From Caryophanales bacterium (GTDB lineage: Bacteria > Bacillota_I > Bacilli_A > Izemoplasmatales > UBA1188), in assembly GCA_016287865.1 (NCBI GenBank), contig JAEEXP010000008.1, positions 1 to 42,162 on the forward strand: DNA of 42,162 nucleotides, written 5' to 3'. Shown here piece by piece: positions 1-7,848 of the stretch (position 1 is its first letter; each line of letters opens with the position of its first letter). Below the pieces are notes generated by a model that saw only the letters and a list, made by a program, of their open reading frames with translations, was not told the DNA's origin and ran no database searches. The translations under genes and the position numbers were made by a program.

Positions 1-46
1 GTGCTTCTTTAGATTTTCCGCCCGGATATTTTATAAACGATTCCAT
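1..46 (-). CDS. N-terminus of a D12-class adenine DNA methylase (clipped at window edge)
   Basis: Only the first 15 codons are in the window; the gene runs off the left edge. The peptide MESFIKYPGGKSKEA matches the start of Dam/D12-class N6-adenine methyltransferases, where the (F)xKxxGGK segment begins the AdoMet-binding motif I. The ATG at 46 is preceded by a good ribosome binding site (AGAGGG) about 8 nt upstream, which supports it as a genuine start. A palindrome overlapping its putative promoter (138-153) suggests regulation. No companion restriction gene is visible on this side. With so few residues the family call rests on one motif. Confidence 0.5.
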   Translation of the reverse strand, partial: MESFIKYPGGKSKEA

Positions 47-137
47 TATCTATTTCCCTCTTTTTTATTTATTTTAACATTCGTTTATTCGGAAAATGCA
101 GAACAAACGAATTAACTTGCAATTAATAATGCTTATT

Positions 138-158
138 TATGACTTTAGTCATATTTTA
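138..158 (-). promoter_or_regulatory. Putative promoter/operator of the methylase gene
   Basis: A perfect 7-2-7 palindrome, TATGACT-TT-AGTCATA (138-153), overlaps the predicted start of a minus-strand transcript whose -10 would be TGA-TAAAAT (158-153, an extended -10). No good -35 is seen. The leader downstream (79-112) also has an 8-bp inverted repeat, ATTCGTTT/AAACGAAT. The rest of the roughly 300-bp gap between the methylase and surE has nothing else that I can recognise apart from the surE terminator. Confidence 0.35.
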
Positions 159-281
159 TCACTTTTTTCGCAATTATTTAGTAAACACAGCTGTTTTATT
201 TCGTGATTAGTTTGCACAAAGAACAAATATTCCTATTTTTTTATCAGAACGTAAATCGTTATTATACTATTATTATTCTTA

Positions 282-321
282 AATAATTAAAAGGCCCACT
301 TAGAAGCCTTTTAACTTTTTT
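282..321 (-). terminator. Terminator after surE
   Basis: A 9-bp perfect stem, TTAAAAGGC/GCCTTTTAA (287-295 and 306-314), is flanked by a T-rich tract on both strands. It lies 36 bp past the surE stop and closes the ABC transporter-RDD-surE run. Confidence 0.65.
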
Positions 322-350
322 ATTCATTTATTTGTTTTTTCTTATTAAAA

Positions 351-1088
351 TTAACTAGTTACCTTTTTAAGCACTTTCTTATAATCTGATCTTTTATAAT
401 TAATTAAAGACATTGGTGTGATTGAGATATATCCATTCTCTACTGCTGATACATCGTATGTATCATCATTAGTGATATCGTTATGGATATAATGTATTTG
501 AATCATCTCTGTCTTTTTATTGTAGTATTCTTTTGTGTAGTGAGTTTTTCTTATGAATAACTCAGTTATTTTAATACCTTTATATGTAGGATATTTTTCT
601 ATATCTGGGAGATTTACGTTTAAGTAATATTTCTTAGATAGTAAATCATTAGATAGAATATAGTCCATTATCTCTTTACCATATTTAGTAATAGATAATG
701 GTGTATTAAATTTATTAGTACTAAATGCGATAGATTTAGTTCTAAATATTAGAGCTTGGAAACAGGCACTACATGTGCCACTATACATTGTGTCATTAGA
801 TAGATTATATCCCCAGTTTAATCCTGAGACTATAAGATCTATTTTCTTGTGTTTTAGGATGACTGAAGCTATTTGAACACAATCTACTGGAGAACCATCA
901 ATAATATAGTTATAGTCATCGATTCTTTCTATACCTACAGGATTTGATGTGTGGAGAGAGGCACCACAGCCACTCTGAGGGCTTTTTGGCGCAAATGTGT
1001 AAACTTCTCCATATTCTTTTAAAACTTCTTTTAAGGCAAGAATTCCGGCTGAATTAAAGCCATCATCGTTAGTTAATAATATATTCAT
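351..1088 (-). CDS. surE: 5'-nucleotidase SurE
   Basis: SurE is a metal-dependent survival phosphatase that hydrolyses nucleoside 5'/3'-monophosphates in the cytoplasm. The 245-residue protein begins MNILLTNDDGFNSAG, with the paired DD metal ligands of the family. It continues with GSPVDCV and SGLNWGYN, both SurE hallmarks; the usual YSGTVGAA segment reads YSGTCSACFQA. I chose the ATG at 1088 rather than the longer ORF start because AGGAGG lies 11 nt upstream and the protein begins in register with the family. The start follows the RDD gene stop by one base, and the ribosome site is inside that gene, so the two are translationally coupled. Fusion to a transporter-linked operon is not a standard SurE context. 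Confidence 0.92.
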   Translation of the reverse strand: MNILLTNDDGFNSAGILALKEVLKEYGEVYTFAPKSPQSGCGASLHTSNPVGIERIDDYNYIIDGSPVDCVQIASVILKHKKIDLIVSGLNWGYNLSNDTMYSGTCSACFQALIFRTKSIAFSTNKFNTPLSITKYGKEIMDYILSNDLLSKKYYLNVNLPDIEKYPTYKGIKITELFIRKTHYTKEYYNKKTEMIQIHYIHNDITNDDTYDVSAVENGYISITPMSLINYKRSDYKKVLKKVTS

Positions 1089-1089
1089 A

Positions 1090-2046
1090 TTATTGTGCGC
1101 CTCCTTTAACCATTTGAGAGAGACTGTCCATCGCATCACTCCTTCTTTTAAGTACTACTTTAGTATATGACATAAAGTCATGAGGACCACGATTAATAAA
1201 GATTATAAATACTAAAGATACGAGAGGTGTAATAGGCATAAAGACTTGCCACATAAAGTAGATAAAGTAAGTTATTATGAAGTTAATCGCAATAAAGGCG
1301 ATTCCTCTCATAATAACTTGCCATCTTTTAACGGTTGAGCCATCTCTTGAATCAATTACTGCGAGTTTAAAGATTAAATAACCTAGTGTTTCTCCTTCTT
1401 TAGTAAATATAGTAATAATAATATAGAGTGATATTGTTGCTATAAGCATAATAATAAATATAGTATAAAGAACTATTCTATATGATTTATAAGATGCATT
1501 AATATATGTTTCATTAGAATTAAATAATTCTATAGCTTTAGTGTATTCATTATTATAGAATTCAAGTACATCTTTATGTGATGCATCTTCATTTAATATA
1601 TACTTACCATCTTGATAGATAAAATAAGTTGATAGAGCTTTAGCTTCATTAAATGACTCAAGTCTATTTTCTTTTAAAGCTACTTGATCATTTGAATAGT
1701 AATAAGTAATATGACTATCATATTCTTTAACTAAGACAGAATAATCCTCTGAGTATCTATCAACTGATACATAAGAGTTTTCTTTATATTCAACATAAAG
1801 ACCTGATTCTTTAGTGAGAATAAGTTGAGTATTAATTAAATCAAAATAACCAATTGATTTAAAGATAGTACTATATGAAAGAAAAGCTAAAGAAAATGAA
1901 AGAATAGCTAAAAAGACTAAGTCTAATAAACCCGCAAGTACGCGTGTTAAAAGATATGGCTTAGTCATTTTCTTTATCTTTTCTTTAGTTGCCTGTTTCT
2001 GTCTAATTTTTTCTGTTTCAAGAATATAGTCTTTTTCTTTTTTCAT
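1090..2046 (-). CDS. RDD-family membrane protein with large extracytoplasmic insertion
   Basis: A basic, coiled N-terminus (about residues 1-27) is followed by the RDD signature TRVLAGLLDLVFLA. After TM1 (about 35-60) comes a polar, tyrosine-rich segment of about 125 residues, then two or three more membrane spans (about 190-215 and 243-285). The typical second RDD motif GETLGYLIFKLAVIDSRDG lies between the spans. RDD proteins are small membrane proteins of mostly unknown function, some proposed as ion antiporters. The long loop between TM1 and TM2 is unusual. The gene starts about 18 nt after a terminator hairpin and has no ribosome binding site, so start choice is uncertain; Met27 (MTKPYLL) is an alternative. 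It lies between the ABC ATPase gene and surE. Confidence 0.75.
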   Translation of the reverse strand: MKKEKDYILETEKIRQKQATKEKIKKMTKPYLLTRVLAGLLDLVFLAILSFSLAFLSYSTIFKSIGYFDLINTQLILTKESGLYVEYKENSYVSVDRYSEDYSVLVKEYDSHITYYYSNDQVALKENRLESFNEAKALSTYFIYQDGKYILNEDASHKDVLEFYNNEYTKAIELFNSNETYINASYKSYRIVLYTIFIIMLIATISLYIIITIFTKEGETLGYLIFKLAVIDSRDGSTVKRWQVIMRGIAFIAINFIITYFIYFMWQVFMPITPLVSLVFIIFINRGPHDFMSYTKVVLKRRSDAMDSLSQMVKGGAQ

Positions 2047-2054
2047 GCTTATAC

Positions 2055-2093
2055 CAAAAATAGAGCCAGAAACTATTTTAGATAATTTCTGGC
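2055..2093 (-). terminator. Terminator between ABC ATPase and RDD genes
   Basis: The stem GCCAGAAA/TTTCTGGC (2065-2072 and 2086-2093) is followed on the minus strand by CTCTATTTTT. It would end or attenuate ABC operon transcripts before the RDD and surE genes. Confidence 0.65.
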
Positions 2094-2102
2094 ACTATAA
2101 TA

Positions 2103-3224
2103 TTATTTTGAATTAACTACTTTTACAGAGCCTAAACAAATTTGTTTCTTTGTTTCTTTATCAAATAGAATAATACCTTTACCAACAATATCAAATTTAA
2201 TTTCTTCATCAACTTTATAGTCGATAGAACCAAATACTACTGAAGATAAGATATCACCATCTAAATTAATTTTAACAGTAGTTTCCATACCAGCTGGAAG
2301 AGTTGAGTATGCAAGACCCTTAATAGCGCCTTTAGGACTTATTGGTAAGAACTCAGGTCTAATACCAATAACTACTTCTTTTCCGATTTCTTCTACTTCA
2401 ACTTCTGGAGTATATTCAGCTTCAATTCCAAAGAAGTTTAAACGAATCTTCTTTGGATCTTCAAGTTTAGCAGTAGCTGGGATGAAGTTCATTGTAGGGT
2501 TACCTACGAAGTCAGCAACAAATAAGTTAGCTGGACGATTATAAACTGTAAGAGGTGCATCATATTGTTGGAGTACACCTTTTTCAATTAAGCATACTCT
2601 AGTAGCTAGAGTCATTGCTTCAAGTTGGTCATGTGTTACATATACAAATGTTGAGTTTGTATCACTATGAAGTCTCTTAAGTTCAGTTCTCATTTCTCCT
2701 CTTAACTTAGCGTCAAGGTTAGATAGAGGTTCATCCATAAATAATACTTTTGGTTTAGGTGCAAGAGTTCTTGCGATAGCAACTCTTTGTTGTTGTCCAC
2801 CAGATAATTCTGCTGGATATCTATCTCTAAATTCTTCAATCTTTAACATTTGAAGAACTTCTTGAACTCTAGCTTCAATATCAGCCTTACTCCATTTTAA
2901 GTTCTCAAGACCGAAGGCAATATTCTTATATACTGTCATATGAGGCCATAGAGCGTAGTTTTGGAATAAGAAACCGATATCTCTTTTAGCTGGAGATACG
3001 TTGATATGTTGTTCTGAATCAAATACAACTTGATCTCCAATAGTAATTCTACCTTCAGTTGGAGTTTCAAGACCAGCAATCATTCTTAAAGTTGTAGTCT
3101 TTCCACAACCAGAAGGTCCGAGTAATGTTATAAATTCACGGTCTTCAATAACCATGTTAAGATGGTCTACACCTACAAAGTTTCCCCATCTTTTTGATAC
3201 GTTTTCAAGAACAATTCTTGGCAT
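2103..3224 (-). CDS. ABC importer ATP-binding protein (MalK/PotA/FbpC class)
   Basis: This is the cytoplasmic ATPase powering the adjacent importer. All ABC motifs are present: Walker A GPSGCGKTT (about residue 37), signature LSGGQQQR, Walker B VLFMDEPLSNLDAK and the switch histidine in YVTHDQ. A C-terminal TOBE-like region of about 130 residues (from about 240) is typical of the CUT1/MalK/PotA/FbpC class. The ATG at 3224 is preferred over the longer ORF because GGAGG sits 8 nt upstream and the protein then starts MPRIVLENVSKRWG like its relatives. The permease stop lies 4 bp upstream, with the ribosome site inside the permease end, so translation is coupled. The sequence does not reveal the substrate. 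Confidence 0.93.
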   Translation of the reverse strand: MPRIVLENVSKRWGNFVGVDHLNMVIEDREFITLLGPSGCGKTTTLRMIAGLETPTEGRITIGDQVVFDSEQHINVSPAKRDIGFLFQNYALWPHMTVYKNIAFGLENLKWSKADIEARVQEVLQMLKIEEFRDRYPAELSGGQQQRVAIARTLAPKPKVLFMDEPLSNLDAKLRGEMRTELKRLHSDTNSTFVYVTHDQLEAMTLATRVCLIEKGVLQQYDAPLTVYNRPANLFVADFVGNPTMNFIPATAKLEDPKKIRLNFFGIEAEYTPEVEVEEIGKEVVIGIRPEFLPISPKGAIKGLAYSTLPAGMETTVKINLDGDILSSVVFGSIDYKVDEEIKFDIVGKGIILFDKETKKQICLGSVKVVNSK

Positions 3225-3228
3225 AATT

Positions 3229-5130
3229 TTATCCTCCAATACCTTTATCAATAGATGCGCCTGTTACCTTATTAACTGTAAGGTTAACGCCAATTACGAA
3301 TACAACTAAGAATAAGTTAATTCCGTTTGCAAGTTGACTAATACCGTTTCTAGAATAGTATTCAAGTACGTTAGTAGTGAGTGTTACAGATGATGTGATA
3401 AGAGTGAATAGTGTATATTCTCTCATACAAGAGATAAATGGTAGTAAGTAACCACTTATGAAGCTTGATTTTTGAATAGGGAATATAATTCTAGTCATTC
3501 TCTTTGCCCATGGGCAACCAGTAATGATTGCTGCTTCTTCAATTTCACCTGATAATTGAAGCATTGCGTTTGTACCAGATCTTGATGCGAATGGTAAGAA
3601 CTTAATACCACCGGCAATAATACAAATTAGAATAGCTGAGATTTCCTTCATAGTAATAGCAACATCTAAGAATCCAAATGCTTTAGTCTTTGATAATGCA
3701 AAGAACATAGCTCCAAAGCTTAATGCAGGGATTAAGTATGGAAGGAATGCAAGACTTGATACGAAGTTCGCAACTCTTGATCTTCTCTTTCTAGCAACAG
3801 CATAACCGATTAGAATACCTGATGTACCACAAATAAGTGATACAACAATCGCTACTAGTACTGTTCTACCAAAGGCAGATAAAATTGTTTTATTTAGGAA
3901 TAAACCTTTTGTTGAGAATTGTCTTGCCTCAACAAAGGCATCTTCTACGACAGGTTTATTACTAAACCAATATTTTAAGTCTATTGTATTTAGCATACCC
4001 GGAGTATCTTCCAAGCTATATATAATAAATGTTAATAGTGGAACGATTGCAAAGAATGTTACTAGAATAGCTATAACTGTAAAGATAGGCCATTTAGCTT
4101 TTCTTAGGTTAATCTTAGAGATTTGTCCAGATTTACCTGATACAGTAGTAAAGCTTCTTCTACTCCTTGTAAACCAGTTATTTATTGTAAGAATTAATAC
4201 ACTGAAGATCATTAATATAGTAGATATTACATAACCTTCACCTTTTCTACCACCAATAAGGGCACTTCTTAATGTTATCGATATGGACTGGAATGAACCA
4301 TCTGCATTTAAGAATGCTGGAACTGAATAACTTGAGATTGATGATGCGAATACTAAAAGTACTGTTGATACTAAAGCAGGAGCTACAATTGGAAGAGTGA
4401 TTCTTCCTAAGATTTTAGCTCTTGATGCTTTAAGAATTACTGCAGCTTCTTCTAAGTTAGCATCCATATTTCTTAAGATACCACCTATCAAAATATAGGC
4501 AAATGGTGCATAGTGTAGACCTAAAACGAATGCTGTAGGCCACATACCAAATACGAGCCACGATGGAGCACAAAGTCCAGTGATTGATTGAAGCATACCA
4601 ACATCAGATGCAGCTTCAATTCTAGTGTTTTGGAAGAAGTTTACCCAGAACATCGCAATTGACCATGATGGCATAATGTATGGGAATACAAACACAGTAG
4701 AGATAAATTTCTTTCCAGGAATATTAGTTCTTGTGATTAAGAAAGCTAATGTTCCACCAAATAATACTGCAATTGTACAAGCAACTAGTGCCATAACTAC
4801 AGATAAGCCAAGAGGACGCCAGAAATAATATTTTGAATATCCAGGAGTTTCTTTATTAAAGAGTAAGTATGGCCAATGATAGAATGTATATTGACCAGAT
4901 TTTACGCCTGCATCCCAAATGTCATTAATGTTTCTAGCTTCAGTAAAAGAATGTATTTTAAATGAATCTAGAATCATTGTTGCAAGTGGATATAAAACAA
5001 CCACAGATAGTATTATTCCAAATACTAATAAAATTACATTAGAAGGTGTAGAGAAAAAATGTTTTATACTATTCCATAATCTTGTAAAAAATAATGAAGT
5101 CTTATTTTGTTGAACTACATTTTCAGACAT
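3229..5130 (-). CDS. Fused two-domain ABC importer permease (FbpB/ThiP-type)
   Basis: At 633 residues this single chain contains both transmembrane halves of a type I importer. About twelve membrane spans are visible. Each half carries an EAA loop that docks on the ATPase: EEAAVILKASRAKILGRITLP (about residue 227) and EEAAIITGCPWAKRMTRIIFP (about residue 535). Such fusions are typical of the ferric-iron (FbpB), thiamine (ThiP) and aminoethylphosphonate-like importers, so the system may take up iron or a small anionic or organic ligand, but I cannot choose between them. GGAGAG precedes the ATG at 5130. It is the middle gene of receptor-permease-ATPase. Confidence 0.92.
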   Translation of the reverse strand: MSENVVQQNKTSLFFTRLWNSIKHFFSTPSNVILLVFGIILSVVVLYPLATMILDSFKIHSFTEARNINDIWDAGVKSGQYTFYHWPYLLFNKETPGYSKYYFWRPLGLSVVMALVACTIAVLFGGTLAFLITRTNIPGKKFISTVFVFPYIMPSWSIAMFWVNFFQNTRIEAASDVGMLQSITGLCAPSWLVFGMWPTAFVLGLHYAPFAYILIGGILRNMDANLEEAAVILKASRAKILGRITLPIVAPALVSTVLLVFASSISSYSVPAFLNADGSFQSISITLRSALIGGRKGEGYVISTILMIFSVLILTINNWFTRSRRSFTTVSGKSGQISKINLRKAKWPIFTVIAILVTFFAIVPLLTFIIYSLEDTPGMLNTIDLKYWFSNKPVVEDAFVEARQFSTKGLFLNKTILSAFGRTVLVAIVVSLICGTSGILIGYAVARKRRSRVANFVSSLAFLPYLIPALSFGAMFFALSKTKAFGFLDVAITMKEISAILICIIAGGIKFLPFASRSGTNAMLQLSGEIEEAAIITGCPWAKRMTRIIFPIQKSSFISGYLLPFISCMREYTLFTLITSSVTLTTNVLEYYSRNGISQLANGINLFLVVFVIGVNLTVNKVTGASIDKGIGG

Positions 5131-5164
5131 AGTTTTCTCTCCTTTTATTATTTATTTTGAATAA

Positions 5165-5189
5165 ATGGGAAGGGCATAACCCTCCCCAT
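5165..5189 (-). promoter_or_regulatory. Intercistronic hairpin between receptor and permease genes
   Basis: On the minus-strand RNA, AUGGGGAGGG-UUAUG-CCCUUCCCAU forms a 10-bp stem with one G-U pair. It is followed by UUAUUC, not a clean U-tract. Such hairpins between the receptor and membrane genes of ABC operons commonly protect or partly terminate mRNA, so the receptor is made in excess. Confidence 0.65.
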
Positions 5190-5224
5190 CTTTTTTAACT
5201 ATAACTATATGTTATAAATGTAAA

Positions 5225-6649
5225 CTATTTTTCTACGTTAAGTGATCCAACGAGTGTGTTGATAGCGTTAACTTGTGCACCTTTAACTGTCTTTAAGAAG
5301 TCATAGTTTTCAACGATTTCTTTAGCCATATGTACATCTCTAGTCCAGTCATTCTTAGCATAAGTGATCTTGTTAGAACCTGGGAAGTAGTAACCATATT
5401 GGTTAACTTTTCCATGATTTTCAGGGAGTGGATTAGCAGATGTATTCCAAGTGTAATCTACAGTGTCATCTTTTCCAGGAAGAGTGTTGTTATAAACGCA
5501 CTTTTCATATGTAGAGAGTTCTAATAATGTTCTAGCATATAAGCAAGCTGTATATGGATGTTGAGCGTTGTTAACGATTTGAGAATCCATTGTATACATA
5601 AATCCATTGAATCCATCAATTTCCCAATCCCATTTAACAGTAGTCATAGCGTTTACTGTTTCTTTTGTTCCATCGTTATTGATATCAACTGAACCAGTCT
5701 TACTAACTGCATCCTTCATCTTAGCGAATGCACCATAGTAAACATAACCAGCATTCCAATCTGCTTCAGAAACTTGAGTAGCTTTCATAGCTGTTCCATC
5801 TGAACCATGAAGTCTTGAAATGTTAGATACGAATTCTCTAACCCATTGTTCACCAGCTGATTTATAAGTGTATTCCATCTTATCAATTTTATATGTAGAT
5901 GGTTCCCAATCTTTTCCATAGTAGTTCTTATAAGCAGTCTTAATTCTTGCTTGGTTTTCTTCAGCATAGCAAGAGAGTAAGAAAGACATATTGATCATTT
6001 CTGTAGAAGGGCTTTGGAAAGATACCTTTGAAAGGTGATCAGCATCAGCGCTAGTACCAGCTAATTGCCAAATGTTATGTAAAGTTTTACCTGTAGCATT
6101 TTGGAAATTAGTGTTAGTATAGAATAATTTATTGAAATGAATACCTTTTAATGGCTTCTTTGTATCAGCTTCAGTTAATCCAAGAGCTTGCCAATCTGAT
6201 GGAATATAGTTATGGAGTAATCCAGCTTTAGCATAGTCAGCCATAGATCTTTCATCTTGTACTAATGCATAGTCAGCAACAAAGCCGTTTTCAGCTTCTT
6301 GAAGTGCTGTTAATAAAGAATAGTCTTTATAGTCACTCTTTACTTGAATGTTCTTGTTGTCGCCATCAGCATGTAACCAATCATATTGATTAGCGATTGC
6401 TGTAGCAGCTTTACCTAAAACAGAAGTTAAACCAACAACTACGAATGGAGTGTTAGATTCTTCCATTTCTTTCTTAGAAGCAGCTTTAAGCTCTTCAAGA
6501 GTCATCTTACTTGCTTTTGCTACTGCGAGAGCTGTACCAGTGAGGCCATCGAATTCACCTTCGCCTTTTGCTTTAGTTGTTTTTGTACAACCAACAAGAG
6601 CAAACACAGAAAGTAATACTAATGCTAATGATAATAAAAATTTCTTCAT
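5225..6649 (-). CDS. ABC importer solute-binding lipoprotein
   Basis: The 474-residue extracytoplasmic receptor starts with a lipoprotein signal peptide: basic MKK, a hydrophobic stretch, and lipobox LVGC with the lipidated Cys at about residue 21. The mature protein has a polar linker and then a two-lobe, type II binding-protein-like body with no cysteines that I noticed. It is rich in aromatic residues (for example PSDWQALGL and VKWDWEIDGFNGF). I do not recognise the ligand; the fused permease hints at the FbpA/thiamine/phosphonate group. The ribosome site AAAGGAG lies 7 nt before ATG. Its promoter contains a palindromic operator (6805-6818), and a hairpin follows the gene. Confidence 0.85.
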   Translation of the reverse strand: MKKFLLSLALVLLSVFALVGCTKTTKAKGEGEFDGLTGTALAVAKASKMTLEELKAASKKEMEESNTPFVVVGLTSVLGKAATAIANQYDWLHADGDNKNIQVKSDYKDYSLLTALQEAENGFVADYALVQDERSMADYAKAGLLHNYIPSDWQALGLTEADTKKPLKGIHFNKLFYTNTNFQNATGKTLHNIWQLAGTSADADHLSKVSFQSPSTEMINMSFLLSCYAEENQARIKTAYKNYYGKDWEPSTYKIDKMEYTYKSAGEQWVREFVSNISRLHGSDGTAMKATQVSEADWNAGYVYYGAFAKMKDAVSKTGSVDINNDGTKETVNAMTTVKWDWEIDGFNGFMYTMDSQIVNNAQHPYTACLYARTLLELSTYEKCVYNNTLPGKDDTVDYTWNTSANPLPENHGKVNQYGYYFPGSNKITYAKNDWTRDVHMAKEIVENYDFLKTVKGAQVNAINTLVGSLNVEK

Positions 6650-6800
6650 TTTGTCTCCTTTGTTAAAGTTTTTTATTTTTATTATATTTAATTGTTTTTT
6701 AACTTAATTTAATAATATGTATATCCGTACTATCTATATAATTAATGTCGTTTAATTATTATTTATAATTAACCGAAAATTGTCTTTTTTTACCACTTAT

Positions 6801-6829
6801 ATGATACCCTCTAGGGTAATCTTTGTCAA
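6801..6829 (-). promoter_or_regulatory. Promoter of the ABC transporter operon with internal palindromic operator
   Basis: A consensus -35 TTGACA (6829-6824) is separated by exactly 17 nt from -10 TATCAT (6806-6801). The perfect inverted repeat TACCC-TAGA-GGGTA (6805-6818) fills the spacer and touches the -10, so a bound repressor would block polymerase. The predicted start near 6794 leaves a leader of about 145 nt containing an AU-rich hairpin (TTAATTAT/ATAATTAA). Confidence 0.7.
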
Positions 6830-6835
6830 TTAATT

Positions 6836-6856
6836 TTTTTCACATATTTTTCACAT
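6836..6856. repeat. Direct repeat TTTTTCACAT x2, 11-bp period
   Basis: Two identical 10-mers (6836-6845 and 6847-6856) lie one helical turn apart between the divergent ABC and aldolase promoters. The second overlaps the aldolase -35. A near-identical pair occurs in the fakA promoter (22031-22051). Confidence 0.55.
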
Positions 6857-6879
6857 TTTAAAAAAATAAATGATATAAT
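6850..6879 (+). promoter_or_regulatory. Promoter of the aldolase pair
   Basis: -35 TTCACA (6850-6855), 18-nt spacer, -10 TATAAT (6874-6879) with an upstream TG (TGA-TATAAT), giving an extended -10. The predicted start is about 23 nt before the ATG. Confidence 0.7.
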
Positions 6880-6908
6880 GATTTTGGTTAAAAAATAAGG
6901 AGATTTTT

Positions 6909-7838
6909 ATGGGAATTGTTAATACAAAGGAAATGTTTAAAAAAGCATATGAAGGTGGATACGCAGTAGGTGCTTTTAATGTCGATTCAATTCCAATGTG
7001 CCAAGCCATTCTTATGGCCGCAGAGGAATTAAAGTCTCCAGTCATTCTGTCAATTTCTAAAGGGTCAAGAGAATTCATGCATCCAGGTAATATAAAGGAT
7101 ATGTTAAGTATAGTAAGTAAAGACATTACTATACCTTTTGCTATTCACCTAGATCATGGTACTTCTTTTGAAATCTGTAAGGATGTTATTGATGAAGGTT
7201 TTACATCAGTAATGATCGATACTGGTGATGCACCATTTGAAGAAACTATCGCTATTACTAAAAAGGTAGTAGATTACGCACACGCACATAATGCTACTGT
7301 TGAAGGTGAACTTGGTCCAGTAGCTGATATTAAAGGACAAGACCCAATATATTATGAATTTACTAATCCAGAACTTGCTAAAGAGTTTGTAGAAAGAACT
7401 GGTGTTGATTCACTTGCTGTATCAGTTGGTACTAAACATGGTTCACGTAAGTTTGAATCAAAAGAAAGTGCTACTTTAAGATTCGATATCATGGATAAAA
7501 TAGCTGAACTTCTTCCAGGTTTTCCACTAGTACTTCATGGCTCTTCTTCTATCAGTGATGCCATTTTAAAGGTCTTCAACGACAATGGAGGCAAGTTAAA
7601 CGGTTACATTGGGGTACCAAATGCATTATTGGTGGAAGCAAGTCGTAAAAATGTGTGTAAAATAAATATAGGGACTGATTTTAGAGTTACATATGTAGGT
7701 GCCTTAAGAAAGTCTTTAAATGAAATTAAAGATAGATTTGAACCAAGAAACTTCCTAGTTCCTGCACGTAATGCAGTATATGAACTAGTTAAGGATAAAA
7801 TAGTTAACGAATTTAATAGTTATAATAAGGCAATATAG
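6909..7838 (+). CDS. Class II fructose/tagatose-bisphosphate aldolase family, copy 1
   Basis: This 309-residue zinc aldolase-type TIM barrel would cleave a ketose 1,6-bisphosphate to DHAP plus an aldehyde. Visible motifs are HLDHG (about residue 79, first Zn His and catalytic Asp), VEGELG, GTKHG (second Zn His), VLHGSS (third Zn His) and KINIGTD (phosphate binding). The start follows AAGGAG by 7 nt. It shares gene order, spacing and many residues with the next gene but has less C-ending codon bias, and the segment after VEGELG differs (GPVADIKGQD versus AIAGVEEDV). It may therefore act on another sugar phosphate; substrate cannot be read from sequence. Confidence 0.85.
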   Translation: MGIVNTKEMFKKAYEGGYAVGAFNVDSIPMCQAILMAAEELKSPVILSISKGSREFMHPGNIKDMLSIVSKDITIPFAIHLDHGTSFEICKDVIDEGFTSVMIDTGDAPFEETIAITKKVVDYAHAHNATVEGELGPVADIKGQDPIYYEFTNPELAKEFVERTGVDSLAVSVGTKHGSRKFESKESATLRFDIMDKIAELLPGFPLVLHGSSSISDAILKVFNDNGGKLNGYIGVPNALLVEASRKNVCKINIGTDFRVTYVGALRKSLNEIKDRFEPRNFLVPARNAVYELVKDKIVNEFNSYNKAI

Positions 7839-7848
7839 GAGGAAAGGT

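Noticed and set aside
4625-5113. Plus-strand ORFs in the track inside the permease gene, and similar antisense ORFs elsewhere (e.g. 18961, 30220, 26374)
   Set aside because: They lie wholly within well-identified genes on the other strand, lack ribosome sites and show no family features.
6801-6829. MerR-type activation site in the ABC promoter
   Set aside because: MerR promoters have 19-20 nt spacers; this one has the optimal 17 nt, which favours a repressor.
6851-7126. 91-aa minus-strand ORF over the aldolase promoter and start
   Set aside because: It is a shadow of the aldolase copy 1 coding region and covers the mapped promoter elements.
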